From: Apoderus coryli
Taxonomy: Eukaryota; Arthropoda; Insecta; Coleoptera; Attelabidae
Direction of reading: 5' to 3'
Length of the DNA: 64,000 nt
Assembly (NCBI GenBank): GCA_911728435.2
Contig: OU452206.1
Span: 7,036,297-7,100,296 of the forward strand
Positions 45,395-55,594 of the stretch are shown here, one piece after another (positions within the stretch are counted from its first letter, which is position 1; each line of letters starts with the position of its first letter). The notes under the pieces are model-generated. The model did not search any database and was not told the origin of the DNA. It was given only the letters and a program-made list of their open reading frames with translations. The position numbers and the translations under genes were made by a program.

Positions 45395-47095
45395 ATGGCA
45401 TCCACAGGCAGACGTACCTGTGTAAATCATCCCGATGTTTTTTGTTATGTGTGTGGTGAATACACTTTGAAAGAGAGCAGAAAAAGGATTTCTGACTTTG
45501 TGAAAAGAGCTTATCTTGCCTATTTTGGCGTTCATTTAGGAGATCAAGATAAATCTTGGGCCCCACATTTCATATGTAAAACATGTGTTGAACATTTGCG
45601 ACAGTGGACAACTGGAAAGAGGAAGTGCCTAAAGTTTGGTGTACCAATGGTTTGGAGAGAACCGCGGAACCATCATGACGACTGCTATTTTTGTCTCGTT
45701 AATATTAAAGGCATAAATAGAAACAATAGACACAAATGGACATATCCTGATCTAGATTCTGCAAGAAGGCCTGTAGTGCATTCGGAAGAAATACCCGTTC
45801 CATCATTCAGCAGTCTACCCAAACTGACAGAAGATGATACAGAAACATCAACGTCTGACGAAGTTAAAAGAATTCAATCAGAAAACGACAGCGATTTTGA
45901 AGCAGATTTAGCAACTCCGCAGTGTTTCAATCAAGAAGAACTAAACGATCTTATAAGAGACCTGAATCTCTCAAAGGAATCCGCTGAATTACTTGCATCC
46001 AGATTAAAAGAAAAAAATCTACTTTGTCGAGGTACTAATATTACATTTTATCGTAAAAGAGATAAGGATCTGCTGCCTTTTTTCACTCAGGAAAATGACT
46101 TGGTATTCTGTAACAATATAAAAGGGCTCTTAGAAAAAATGGGTTTGCCTGAATACACTCCAGATGATTGGCGCCTTTTTATTGACAGTTCAAAACGTAG
46201 TTTAAAATGTGTTCTTTTACATAACGGTAACAAATATGGCTCAATTCCTATTGGTCATTCTACTACCATGAAGGAAGAATATGAAACAATAGCATTAGTT
46301 TTGAGAAAAATTAAATACGAAGAACATCAGTGGTCAATTTGTGTTGATTTAAAAATGATTAACTTCCTCCTTGGACAGCAGAGTGGTTATACAAAATATC
46401 CTTGTTTTTTGTGCCTTTGGGACAGCAGAGCTAAAAATGAGCACTGGGTTAACAAAAATTGGCCTTCAAGAGATGTCATGATTCAAGGAATACAAAACGT
46501 GATCAACGAACCTTTGGTTTCAAGAGAAAAAATCTTACTTCCGCCCTTGCATATCAAGCTAGGCCTAATGAAGCAATTTGTGAAGGCCTTAAATCGAGAT
46601 GGAAATTGTTTTGGGTATTTGTCACGTAAATTTCCTGGCATTAGCACGGAAAAACTCAAAGCTGGTATATTTGATGGTCCTCAAATAAGGCAACTTGTTA
46701 AAGATCCACAATTCACCACATCAATGAACGAGACTGAATCTAACGCTTGGAGTTCATTTGTTCAAGTAGTACAAAATTTTCTTGGCAATCATAAAGCAGA
46801 CAATTACGTAGAATTAGTGGAAACTATGCTTTCAAATTTTAATATTCTCGGCTGTAACATGAGTATAAAAGTTCACTACCTCCACAGCCACCTAGATCGT
46901 TTTCCAGAAAACTTAGGTGATTGTAGTGAAGAACAGGGGGAAAGATTCCACCAGGATATTAAAACTATGGAAGATCGTTATCAAGGACGATGGGATAGCC
47001 ACATGATGGCGGACTACTGCTGGAGCCTTCAGCGAGACTGCCCTAGTAAACTCCATTCTAGAAAATCGTATAAAAGAAAATTTTTATGTGATTAG
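45395..47095 (+). CDS. Transposase-like protein, 566 aa, intact
   Basis: The ATG at 45395 is the first of the frame, in a good context (aaacaATGG). The N-terminus has a cysteine cluster (C17, C20, C61, C64) and then WREPRNHHDDCYFC (residues 87-100), probably zinc-binding. An acidic linker (about 140-185) follows. The C-terminal two-thirds has three acidic motifs spaced like an RNase H-fold DDE enzyme: LFIDSSKRS (D264), ICVDLKMINFLLG (D318) followed by YPCFLCLWDSR with its CxxC, and CSEEQGERFHQD (E512-E516). LPPLHIKLGLMKQFVKAL lies between. I know this as an 'uncharacterised' multicopy arthropod and cnidarian protein. The catalytic assignment is inference from motif order and from its place between inverted ends. 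There are no internal stops, so the gene may be young or active. Confidence 0.85.
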   Translation: MASTGRRTCVNHPDVFCYVCGEYTLKESRKRISDFVKRAYLAYFGVHLGDQDKSWAPHFICKTCVEHLRQWTTGKRKCLKFGVPMVWREPRNHHDDCYFCLVNIKGINRNNRHKWTYPDLDSARRPVVHSEEIPVPSFSSLPKLTEDDTETSTSDEVKRIQSENDSDFEADLATPQCFNQEELNDLIRDLNLSKESAELLASRLKEKNLLCRGTNITFYRKRDKDLLPFFTQENDLVFCNNIKGLLEKMGLPEYTPDDWRLFIDSSKRSLKCVLLHNGNKYGSIPIGHSTTMKEEYETIALVLRKIKYEEHQWSICVDLKMINFLLGQQSGYTKYPCFLCLWDSRAKNEHWVNKNWPSRDVMIQGIQNVINEPLVSREKILLPPLHIKLGLMKQFVKALNRDGNCFGYLSRKFPGISTEKLKAGIFDGPQIRQLVKDPQFTTSMNETESNAWSSFVQVVQNFLGNHKADNYVELVETMLSNFNILGCNMSIKVHYLHSHLDRFPENLGDCSEEQGERFHQDIKTMEDRYQGRWDSHMMADYCWSLQRDCPSKLHSRKSYKRKFLCD

Positions 47096-47128
47096 TGACT
47101 AATGTAATTATGTAAATTAAGTTTTTGC

Positions 47129-47134
47129 AATAAA
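47129..47134 (+). promoter_or_regulatory. Polyadenylation signal AATAAA
   Basis: AATAAA lies 34 nt after the stop of the 566-codon gene and inside the transposon, as expected for an autonomous unit. Confidence 0.6.
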
Positions 47135-47350
47135 TACTTAAATCCATGTGTCTTTGTTTTTTTTAACTGTCAATAGTAATATTATATATTATAACAGTTA
47201 TAACGTAAATTATATACACAATTTTTTAAAAAATCTCAAAAACTAGATCTGATAGACAAAATCTGAGAACCTTTTTACATTCTGCATCCAAAAATTACTC
47301 AGGAACAGTTAAAAAATCGCAGGCACCAAAATGTGTGTTGGCCTGTGTAA

Positions 47351-47818
47351 TAGTTTCTAACGGCAGAGTTAATAAATAAACAAAAACAAACTTCTATTCT
47401 ATTCTAGAAATGTTTGAAGAAATATAACAAAATAAAATTTTTTGGTACTTGCGTTGTTGGAAAAATATGTATTTTGGGGGTAATTAATATTGTTTTATTA
47501 AATTAGGAAGATTCTTTAAACGACTGTGATTATCGCTGCCTGAAAGTTTAAAAACATGACGCTTTCTTATTATCAATATTCCATCAAATAAGTGTGTTAT
47601 TTATTGCTGAACACAAAAAAATTAGGTCATCGTAAAGTTTATCCAAAGTTAATTTAAAATATCTAAATTTAACGGTTCTACCGGGGCTATCCGTTCCCAT
47701 GCCTCTTTACATTATAAAAGGGCATCGAATGCAGCGTTTTTTGATATATTTTTCCCTCGTATATAAGACGTCTAATAAATCATGCCTGCCAAATGATACC
47801 GACAGTAATAAAAATAAC
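47351..47818. other. Stretch without recognised gene
   Basis: AT-rich spacer between two transposons; nothing supported. Confidence 0.5.
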
Positions 47819-47820
47819 TA

Positions 47821-48151
47821 CAGTGACTAGAAAATGTATTGGGTTAATGATTAATCGAAAAAAAAAGAGTTTCCAAATAAATATATGAATGAAACAAATA
47901 ATTTTTGGCAATGTGATATTTTCTCAGAGTAATCTAAATATAATCGGATAGACATCATATAGTATGGCGAAGACTTAATGTGGAATTTAAACAAGAAAAT
48001 TTGTGTCCGACAGTAAAACACGGTAGCAGAATATTGCAACCATGATCTCTTCAATAGTTTTTCTTAGATTAATAAAATGAAAGAAGATCTATAAAATTAG
48101 ATAATAATTTTTAATAAAATCTCAACTGGATGAAACTTTTTGCAGTCACTG
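47821..48151. mobile_element. 331-bp Tc1-like MITE
   Basis: The left end CAGTGACTAGAAAATGTAT and right end (reverse-complemented) CAGTGACTGCAAAAAGTTT are each bordered by TA (47819-47820 and 48152-48153). CAGTG..nnnCAAAAGT ends with TA duplication are typical of Tc1 elements. The interior has no transposase; short minus-strand frames look random. Confidence 0.72.
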
Positions 48152-48199
48152 TATACAGTGACAGTGTATACTGGCCGTGTCTGATATATCAGACACGGC
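48146..48199. repeat. Two adjacent perfect palindromes (16 and 26 bp)
   Basis: 48146-48161 (TCACTGTATACAGTGA) is a perfect palindrome that includes the right end of the Tc1-like MITE. 48174-48199 is a second perfect palindrome of 26 bp, centred on GATATATC, with arms GCCGTGTCTGATA. Thirteen bases separate them. Confidence 0.9.
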
Positions 48200-49311
48200 A
48201 AGTCTACGACACGAGCAGAACACGTTGGAAGTTTAAGCATCAATATTTATATGTGCAAAACCAGCGTCTTCTTTTAAATATTTATCATCACTTAAGCTCT
48301 GGACATAATGAAGTGACGAATATACATATTACAAAATGTTTACGTTCGATAGAAAATGTCACTGACTAAGTGAGTAAAATTTGTTGTTAGTTTATAATAT
48401 CTTGCATCTATGTCTAAACTTCTAAAGCGTAGGTTTATATGTCGCCCTGTTGGAGCGGACAAATGAACATACAATTGTTAATACATAAAGGATTTTTAAA
48501 AAACCGTAGGACATGTATTGTTATGAAAAGTTAAAAGGGTGCGCCTATGGACGGCTACCGTCGGTATTGACATTACAAGGTTTTTGATATCATTTTAAAC
48601 TAAAATTAGAAAGACTTACATCGGATGCGAATACAAAGTTACATTTTTGTCGATGTTTTTTGAGTATTTATTGTAAGTAAAGCAGCCGTACAATACCTGG
48701 TTTGCAATATTTGCTCAAATATCAATTTTAATTAACTAAATAGGTAACACTTCTTCGACTGTCAAAGCGGTAAATTTTAAAAGTATCCTTTATACAGTAT
48801 ATTCTTCACTTAAAACCAATATGTTTTTATTATTTTGTAAAAACATAAGAACCAATTTAAAACTGGATGTATTATTACATAAAAATCACGTTTTAAATCA
48901 AATATCGAAATTGACCAAGTAGGTCAAAAGAAGAATAAAGGTTTAATATTGAATGCTACGTTTTACCGCTTTACCAAAACGCTTTTTTTTACCTCGAAGC
49001 GCGTTTTCTTAACCCTGTTAGCATCCTCAGAAGATAACTAAAATCAGTGTTAAAGAAACGTGGGTCGAGATTTAAAAAACTGTTTTGGTGAAGTGGTAAA
49101 ACGTGGCAATATTACTCTCCGCCAGAAGTTCTACTCATCGATTATACCTTGTTTAATTTAAATGCACTCTGCGTATTATTTCTCTCAAACTCTATAATAT
49201 ATTAATCGAACACGAACAATTAAAAAAAATCATATAGAAGATGTTTCTAAAGAACTCACCTATAGATGTGTTTGGGCATACCAAAAAATTGAAAAATTTT
49301 CTAAAAATATG
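48200..49311. other. Stretch without recognised gene
   Basis: AT-rich, no motif-bearing frame on either strand, no repeat recognised. Confidence 0.45.
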
Positions 49312-49460
49312 TACAGGGTGTTAGTAAATATGTGCGACAAACTTCAGGGAGTATTTCTGCATGAAAAAATAATGACAGTTTGCTATATAAACATATGTCC
49401 GCAAATGCTTCGTTTTCTGAGAGGTGTTAAAGTTTTTCTTAAAAACTGAAGATTTATTGA

Positions 49461-50150
49461 ATGCTCTGAAACCGGTGGAGATATGCAAATGAAATTTCGT
49501 GAGTTTGAAGAGGTAGTTATTGCGCATTTTGTGGCAAGCAATTAAGAATTTTATGTTCATCAGTGGCGCGCATACGGGTAATGATCTCAATATTTTGAAA
49601 GAAAAAAATGGTACGCCATTGGAATTTTTCAAATAAAAAATCATTTTGCATTTCCTCGTTCAATTTGTGATAAACAATCTCTCTTGCTTTTTTATCGTAG
49701 AGGGCATGGTCTTTGTATTTTTCATTTCTTTAATAGATTATCAAGAACTATCTAATAATATAAACATTAAACCAAAACAATAACAGAAAATAACACTAAT
49801 AATAAAGAAACGCTAATTTGACATTTTGTTGAAATATTCGTATTGAACCGAATGTTGACAGTAGCCTACTAGCGGCGCCGCGAGATGTTTTATTTTTTTG
49901 CCCAAATGCCCCCTACGATAAAAAAGCAAGAGAGATTTTTTATCACAAATTGAACGAAGAATTCCAAAATGATTTTTAATTTGAAAAATTCCAATGGCGT
50001 ACCTTTTTTTTTTCTTTAAAAAAATTGAGATCATTGCCCGTCTGCGCGCCACTGATGAACATAAAATTCTTAATTGCAAGTCAAAAAATGCGCAATAACT
50101 ACCTCTTAAAACCCATTAAATTTCATTTGCATATCTCCACCGGTTTCAGA
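49461..50150. repeat. Inverted duplication, ~250-bp arms
   Basis: 49461-49710 and 49903-50150 are reverse complements of each other at roughly 90%: 'ctctgaaaccggtggagata', 'tagttattgcgcatttt', 'cagtggcgcgca' and 'ccattggaatttttcaaat' return inverted. About 190 bp separate them. The sequence is transposon leader, so this probably records two head-to-head copies or a fold-back derivative. Confidence 0.85.
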
Positions 50151-50189
50151 GTTTTCAGAGACATTATTTCAACATCCGTTTGAACTTTC

Positions 50190-50830
50190 ATGGATTACTC
50201 AGGCCAACAACGTGTGTTTTGTGTAGAAAATTACATAAGAAGCAATTCGATAGAAGAAGTTAGGCGTGCATTCCAGCGTCAGTTTAATAACAACAATAGG
50301 GGTCACGCGCCAAATCCTAAAACTGTTTTAAGTTATCGGTTCGTCATTGGCCTGAAAATGGTTCTGTAAAAAATTTGAAGAACCCTGTATGTCGAAGAAC
50401 AGTTCGTACACCAGAAAATATTGAACGAGAATTGCGTTTCCGAGAAGTCCTAAAAGGTCGGCTAATCGACAAACCCTTATCCTAGGAATATCGAAGGAAA
50501 TCTTAGATCGAATTCTTCAAAGGGATTTAAAATTTCTTCCCTATAAATACCAAATGGCACAGCACCTTAACAATCAAGATAAAGAAGCAAGGTTAGCATT
50601 TTTGGATTCACATCAAACAGCAATTCACAGTCTCCTAATGACCGACGAAGCAAATTTTTATTTGAATGGCATGGCCAATAAACAGAATTTTAGATACTGG
50701 TCAAATGAAAATCTTCGTGAAATTTTTACACAGAACCTCTATAATCCAAAAGTTGTTGTGTGGTGTGGAGTAGGATATTTGGTATTATTGCGCTACGTTA
50801 ATATGCTAGAAACATTTCTCATTCCAGAAT
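50190..50830 (+). pseudogene. Tc1/mariner-type transposase, 5' part
   Basis: From the ATG at 50190: MDYSGQQRVFCVENYIRSNS, then IEEVRRAFQRQFN, the N-terminal helix-turn-helix. Frameshifts and stops follow (50340-50540). An open stretch from 50554 reads NNQDKEARLAFLDSHQ, LLMTDEANFYLNGMANKQNF and RYWSNENLREI, then VVVWCGVGY and MLETFLIPE. The TDEANF block holds a catalytic aspartate. Similarity stops at about 50830, where the Gypsy LTR begins. The gene resumes at 61762, but about 65 codons that should lie between, including the second catalytic motif, are missing. Confidence 0.8.
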
Positions 50831-53184
50831 CTGATATGTTGAAAGACAGCTGACAATTGAGGGATGTATTGGAACATTTGGACTATTCCGTTTCTGATTT
50901 TGGGGCCTACTGTTGTTGTTTTGGTCTTCGGCTGGTCGTAGATTCGTGTCCGATTTATTCAATTACTCATTTTGAGATCGTTCGATGAGCGGTGTAATTA
51001 CCGGTTCGGAGGAATAATTATGGTTCGCAGACACGGGGATGTTGTGATTGTGTTTATGGGAAAAGGAACACGGAAGACGTTCATTATCACCCAGCCCTAA
51101 TCTGACGTGGGGGCAGGCTGACGGTGCAAGATTTTGACACTTAAGACGGTACTCGTTCATTTTGGTTTCGGAGGGTCCTACCTGAAAGGTGTATGAAGTA
51201 ATAATCCACCCAATTTTCGTGAAGTATAATATTTTCAACAAATAAGGGCAGCAAATTGTAGTTTTGTAACTCAAGAGAGTTGTTTGCCTCAGCGGAGCGC
51301 TGGATTGAAAGTTGAATTTATATTAATTACGTGCTTTACAAATATACCCTCCTAACCTAAACACCACGAGGCCATCTACCATCTTAGGTGAGTGTCACTT
51401 ACTATAATCAGGCAAAATAAGTATATTTTCTGTGCAACAATTTCAATTACTTACCATTTCGGATGAGGCTATTATAATAGTGTTTTCGATTAGGCCTCAA
51501 AAGCCACCCTCAGCATCACCGCGGAGCGGCTGAAGCGTTTGTCAGACCCTGAGTCAGGGGCACGAGTTGTGCGAAGGATTACCCAGTTGCTACTGTCGGT
51601 AGAAGCGAATTTCAGCACGTGTCTGATACAGTGCAGGCAGTCAAATTCATCGGAGCCGGGTCCTGGCATTGTTAGGTCATCCAAGGTTGGTGTCGTGCAA
51701 GACAGACTGGACACGATCTTCGTCCAAGCGGCGTGTGAGTACCCAACTCGAGTAGAACTTCATCAAACTTAAACCAGGTATTTTAGTGAAGTAGGTACAG
51801 CATTCATCATGCAGTGTCACTTTGCTGTAATTGTTTATGAATCAATGCATATATATTACCAGTAACGTTAGTACTTTATCCTGTAACTTCACAGTTGTTT
51901 TTTTTTGTCAGTGACCTGAAATAGTTCACTTAGTGAGATAACTTTAAACTTGGCCGTGGTGGCTTTTCATATTATTTTCTCTTTGTTTGTGAACACACAA
52001 GCGTATCACTAGAACCGCTGTACGGTGGATAAGCTTTGATTTATTGTTTTAATATTATTATTATATATTGGGTATTTCTTTTAGTAGAGGAGTATTACTT
52101 ACCTTTCAGGAATTTGTTTATATGTTATGTTGTGTATATTGATGTGAGCCTTGTATGATCATACCTAGGTAACAGTACCACGTTGAGTAAATGTTAATTG
52201 TTTAAAATACGCGCTAACTATATGGATTAATTGCGTCACGATTTTTATACATTTAAATAGTACTGTGCGCATGTTTAAGGCGGCACAGATACAGATAACC
52301 ATTTCCAATAAATCCGCCATCCTCTCTTGGACTCAATATTAGTTTTTTTTTTAATTACCAAATTTGGTTTTATAATTTCATAACCTCACTTTTAATCTCA
52401 CCAATCGATTAACTGTCAGTTTAATATTTATCGGCACTTCTTAATTGATGGCCCACATAGTAGGGAGTGCATAAGCTCCGCTAGAGATTACGACGCATGC
52501 GCACACATATCCAAGTATAAGAATTTAAAAATTTGAAAGTGTATTGTTGATATTATGTTTAATTAATTGTAGAGTACAATTGAGTTTGTCGGCTATAAGG
52601 TTTATAATATATTTACAAATTATTATTATAGATTTATATATTTACAAGGCAATATTATAGGTTATATATTTATTTACAAAGAATTATTATTATAGATTAT
52701 ATATTTACAGAAGCATTATCATAGGTTATATATTTACAAAGATTTATTATAGGGTTTATATTTACTACTAAAAATTATAGGTTATATTTATTTACACATT
52801 GTTTATAGGTTATATTTACACATTGTTCAATTTAATTACTTTAAAATTTCTATTAATAAATTTCTGATTCGGGATCATTTTGGATACGGTGTTATTTACT
52901 TTCCCTCTTAGTGAGTTCCCGTTTTCTTTATAGTACTATCGATCGATCCTTTTATACAGGGGCATTTTTGAAACGGGTGGCGTCCAGGCAGTTTTGTTCC
53001 ACTCCCAATCTCTGATTGAGCTAGGCCATTAAGTAAAAGGATCGATGATAATATAAGGAGATAATGCCATCTCTGATTTAGGAAGGATCAGGAAATAAAT
53101 TTTCTTTTAGTTTTGCCACCCGTGAATTTTTGTTTTGCTTGCTGCTGCGCACCCAAATTACAAAAGGTTCGCAGTAGCGTAGCA
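50828..53184 (+). repeat. 5' LTR, missing its first ~570 bp
   Basis: Matches 59404-61760 at a constant offset of 8576 bp. It ends GTAGCGTAGCA. The part that corresponds to 58834-59403 of the 3' LTR is absent; transposase sequence takes its place, with AAT shared at the junction. If the promoter lies in the lost part, transcription from this copy would be impaired. Confidence 0.88.
52598..52825 (+). repeat. Degenerate AT-rich tandem repeat inside the LTR
   Basis: Repeats of 'ttataggttatatatttaca' with varying spacers (roughly 30-45 bp), at least six copies. The same array is at 61174-61401 in the 3' LTR. Confidence 0.8.
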
Positions 53185-53836
53185 AGTTTTTGGCGCCCAT
53201 CGTGGTATAGGTAGTATTTTTGCCGATTTTCAGAGAACTTTATAGTTTCTGTTTTGTTAGATACACTTGATTTATAGTAAAGCCCTGAATTTTTTTTTAT
53301 TATTCTTATTTTTTTTTTTTCTTAAAAGACAATTGGATTGACAAACTCAACTGTTGCTTTTGTGCTGTATTTGGATAAGTGAGGCGATTATTGAAAGCGT
53401 ACTTACCTGATTTTTTTTTCTTTCGAATTATTATAATAAGTGTTATTGATTGTATAGAAACATTTACTTACCGAATAGTTTTTTTAAAGTACCTACATTA
53501 TTACTCTGATTCCGTGTTTGGTGACTCACACTTCCCTGGTAACACGAGTTACATATTTCTTTATATAGGTCTGTCAGTTTGGGGGTCCTGTGTGGGATTT
53601 TCTTGTTCATAGAGTGGTTGTTCCAGAGCCCGATTGTTTTGCGTGCGAGCTTTAGCTTGGTTGTGGTGGGTATTATTTTTTTTCCCTTGCGTGGGGTGGG
53701 GTGTGTGCGCAAGCACACAAATTGTTTTATTGAATAAAATAAAATATATTTCGAATTACTTACGTTGTTATTTGATTTATTTTGATTTAAAAATTTACTT
53801 TAATCGTTTCTTGCGGAATTAACTTCCAACACCATT
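53185..53836 (+). other. Retrotransposon 5' leader
   Basis: 652 nt between the LTR end and the gag ATG. It starts with the primer-binding site and has T-rich runs and GT-rich sequence around 53650-53720. Short frames here lie upstream of gag and are not recognised. Confidence 0.6.
53191..53208 (+). promoter_or_regulatory. Primer-binding site
   Basis: TGGCGCCCATCGTGGTAT begins six bases after the LTR end. TGG pairs with the CCA end of a tRNA. The tRNA species is not assigned. Confidence 0.72.
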
Positions 53837-55594
53837 ATGGATATTAATAGACTTTTGAGTGATGAGCTGAATTATGAGCTTTGTATAAGAGGATTACCAG
53901 TCGGGAGAACAGTGGAGGAGAAGCGCACGGCTTTAAGGGAGGCATTTCGTATGGAGAGAGAGGGAGAGACGCTGGCACCGGTTGGAGTGGAGTTGGATGC
54001 AGATCAGGAGCTAACTGTTTGTTCGGATAAATTGATTAGTTTGAACTTGGAGATAGAGGGATTTAATCAGGAGAACAGGGAGAACGAGTACAGGAGAATA
54101 CTGAGTCGACTTTTGCATGTGGAATTGCGGATTAGCAGGATTCATGCGGTAACTGACGTTCAGCTGCGGGAGAAATTTACGTCCTCTGCGCGGGTGATTG
54201 CGTTGAAGCAACGGCTGACAGTCCGGTGGGAGCAGAGAACAGAACGGGAGGCTGAAGTTTCAATTTTGGATGAACCGGTCCCCAATTTGATAACGTTAGA
54301 GGATGATAACGGAGCTTATGGAACTACCCGGGGTAGTGACCGAAGAAATGAAGGCGTGAGGAGTGTTCCTTTGCTGCGGCTTGATAATGTGGAGGCTTCA
54401 CAGCCCAGACGTACGGCGTCTTTGCCATCTGCGTTGCCAGTTTTTGATCAGGAACGGGTTTCCGGTGTACCTCTGAACGTTGGAGTGAGCAATGTCCAAT
54501 TGCCACCCCTCGATAGTCTTCAGGCATACTCATTAAGGTTTGGGGAGCAGATAAATCCAACGAGTACGAGACATATGGATCGGATGCGCCAAGTTTATCT
54601 TGAGTGTCCCGGGGCGCCGCGAGTTGATACAAGAGATTATGGGCAGTCAGTGCGATATCACACCACACCATCAGGGGGGCCAAGGGGTGACCTTGTTTAC
54701 TCAACTTATAACGATGTTGATCGGCGTATACCGGATGTGGATGATTCACCGGTCCGACAGATGAACCCTACTTACGTCATGGAAGAACGAAGTCGGAACA
54801 ATATAGATGTGGCTCGATGGAATTTTAGATTTGATGGTAACAGTAGCGTGAGCGCATTCATGGAACGATTGGAAGAACTCAGAGTGTCAAGAGGAGCTTC
54901 TAAACAGCAGTTACTGCGTTCTGCTCCAGAATTATTTGAGGGTGAAGCGTTGTGTTGGTTTCGGATGCACAGATTTGAGACTTGGGATCGACTTTTGGAA
55001 AAACTGAGGTTGGATTTTCAGCCGTATAATTATGAGCATACACTTCGTCAGGAGATTTTGCGTCGAACACAGGGGGCTCAGGAGAGAGTACTGACATATG
55101 TTGCAACGATGGAGAATATGTTTTCACGCCTTACACAGAAACCACTGGAAAAGGAACGAGTGGATATAATACGAGGAAATTTATTGCCCTACATACAGAA
55201 GCAGCTGGCAGTTCATCTGTTCATAGAGAGCATTGATCGTCTTTTAACGCTGAGCAGAGCCATAGAAGCTACGGAGCTGCATACCCAGACGTTTTGTCCG
55301 CCGCCGACGAATCCTCGGTATCTGGTTGAGCCAGACCTAGCTTACAGAGCGAGCACTAATCAGAATTTTCGAAGACCACGTCAAGAAGTAGCCAGCGTAT
55401 CGATGAATAACGATTCGGGTTCCTTTCACGCCGAGTCTGGAACAAGGAAATGTTGGAATTGTGGTAGAGATGGCCATAGATATAGACAATGTCGCGAGAG
55501 AAGAAAACTGTTTTGTTTTGGATGTGGAAGGCCAGGTGTAACGGTTGGTGCCTGTCCAGGCTGCTCAAAAAAAGGACCAGCGGACTCGCAGTAG
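53837..55594 (+). CDS. gag: Gag polyprotein of Ty3/Gypsy element
   Basis: 585 codons, open throughout; the ATG at 53837 is the first of the frame after the leader. Residues 1-150 are charged and partly helical. The capsid-like part (about 325-480) has WNFRFDGNSSVSAFMERLEE, FEGEALCWFRMHR and LRQEILRRTQGAQERVLTYV, the retrotransposon Gag core. The nucleocapsid end has one CCHC knuckle, CWNCGRDGHRYRQC (about 536-549), and a second knuckle-like CFGCGRPGVTVGAC in which the histidine is replaced. Gag forms the virus-like particle and binds the element RNA. The frame ends at TAG 55592, 18 nt after an in-frame A AAA AAA site used to enter pol. Confidence 0.93.
   Translation: MDINRLLSDELNYELCIRGLPVGRTVEEKRTALREAFRMEREGETLAPVGVELDADQELTVCSDKLISLNLEIEGFNQENRENEYRRILSRLLHVELRISRIHAVTDVQLREKFTSSARVIALKQRLTVRWEQRTEREAEVSILDEPVPNLITLEDDNGAYGTTRGSDRRNEGVRSVPLLRLDNVEASQPRRTASLPSALPVFDQERVSGVPLNVGVSNVQLPPLDSLQAYSLRFGEQINPTSTRHMDRMRQVYLECPGAPRVDTRDYGQSVRYHTTPSGGPRGDLVYSTYNDVDRRIPDVDDSPVRQMNPTYVMEERSRNNIDVARWNFRFDGNSSVSAFMERLEELRVSRGASKQQLLRSAPELFEGEALCWFRMHRFETWDRLLEKLRLDFQPYNYEHTLRQEILRRTQGAQERVLTYVATMENMFSRLTQKPLEKERVDIIRGNLLPYIQKQLAVHLFIESIDRLLTLSRAIEATELHTQTFCPPPTNPRYLVEPDLAYRASTNQNFRRPRQEVASVSMNNDSGSFHAESGTRKCWNCGRDGHRYRQCRERRKLFCFGCGRPGVTVGACPGCSKKGPADSQ
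55567..55573 (+). promoter_or_regulatory. -1 ribosomal frameshift site A AAA AAA
   Basis: Seven A's fall exactly as X XXY YYZ in the gag frame (tcA AAA AAA gga). A one-base backward slip leads straight into the open pol frame, 18 nt before the gag stop. No downstream pseudoknot could be verified. Confidence 0.8.

Larger units (their letters stand above)
44936..47347 (+). mobile_element. Apparently intact 2412-bp transposon, CACAGGCC ends
   Basis: The unit begins CACAGGCCAACA and ends in its exact reverse complement. TAA lies directly outside each end (44933-44935 and 47348-47350), a 3-bp target duplication. Inverted similarity continues inward: 'ttggtgcc' near both ends and 'tctatcag(c/a)tctagtttt' plus 'tgagat' at about 45037-45061 and 47237-47260, so the long ends reach about 125 bp. 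One uninterrupted 566-codon gene fills the middle, followed by AATAAA. Ends starting CACAG with a 3-bp duplication fit the CMC (CACTA/Chapaev) group, but the protein was not matched to it, so the assignment is tentative. Confidence 0.88.

Noticed and set aside
51490..51772. Small ORFs conserved between the two LTRs (also 60066-60348)
   Set aside because: The LTRs are near-identical, so conservation carries no information. No motif was recognised.
50828..53184. 5' LTR taken as starting at TGATATG (50832)
   Set aside because: The polypurine tract and the TGTTACG/CGTAGCA inverted ends place the true LTR start at 58834 in the 3' copy; the 50832 start is a deletion edge.
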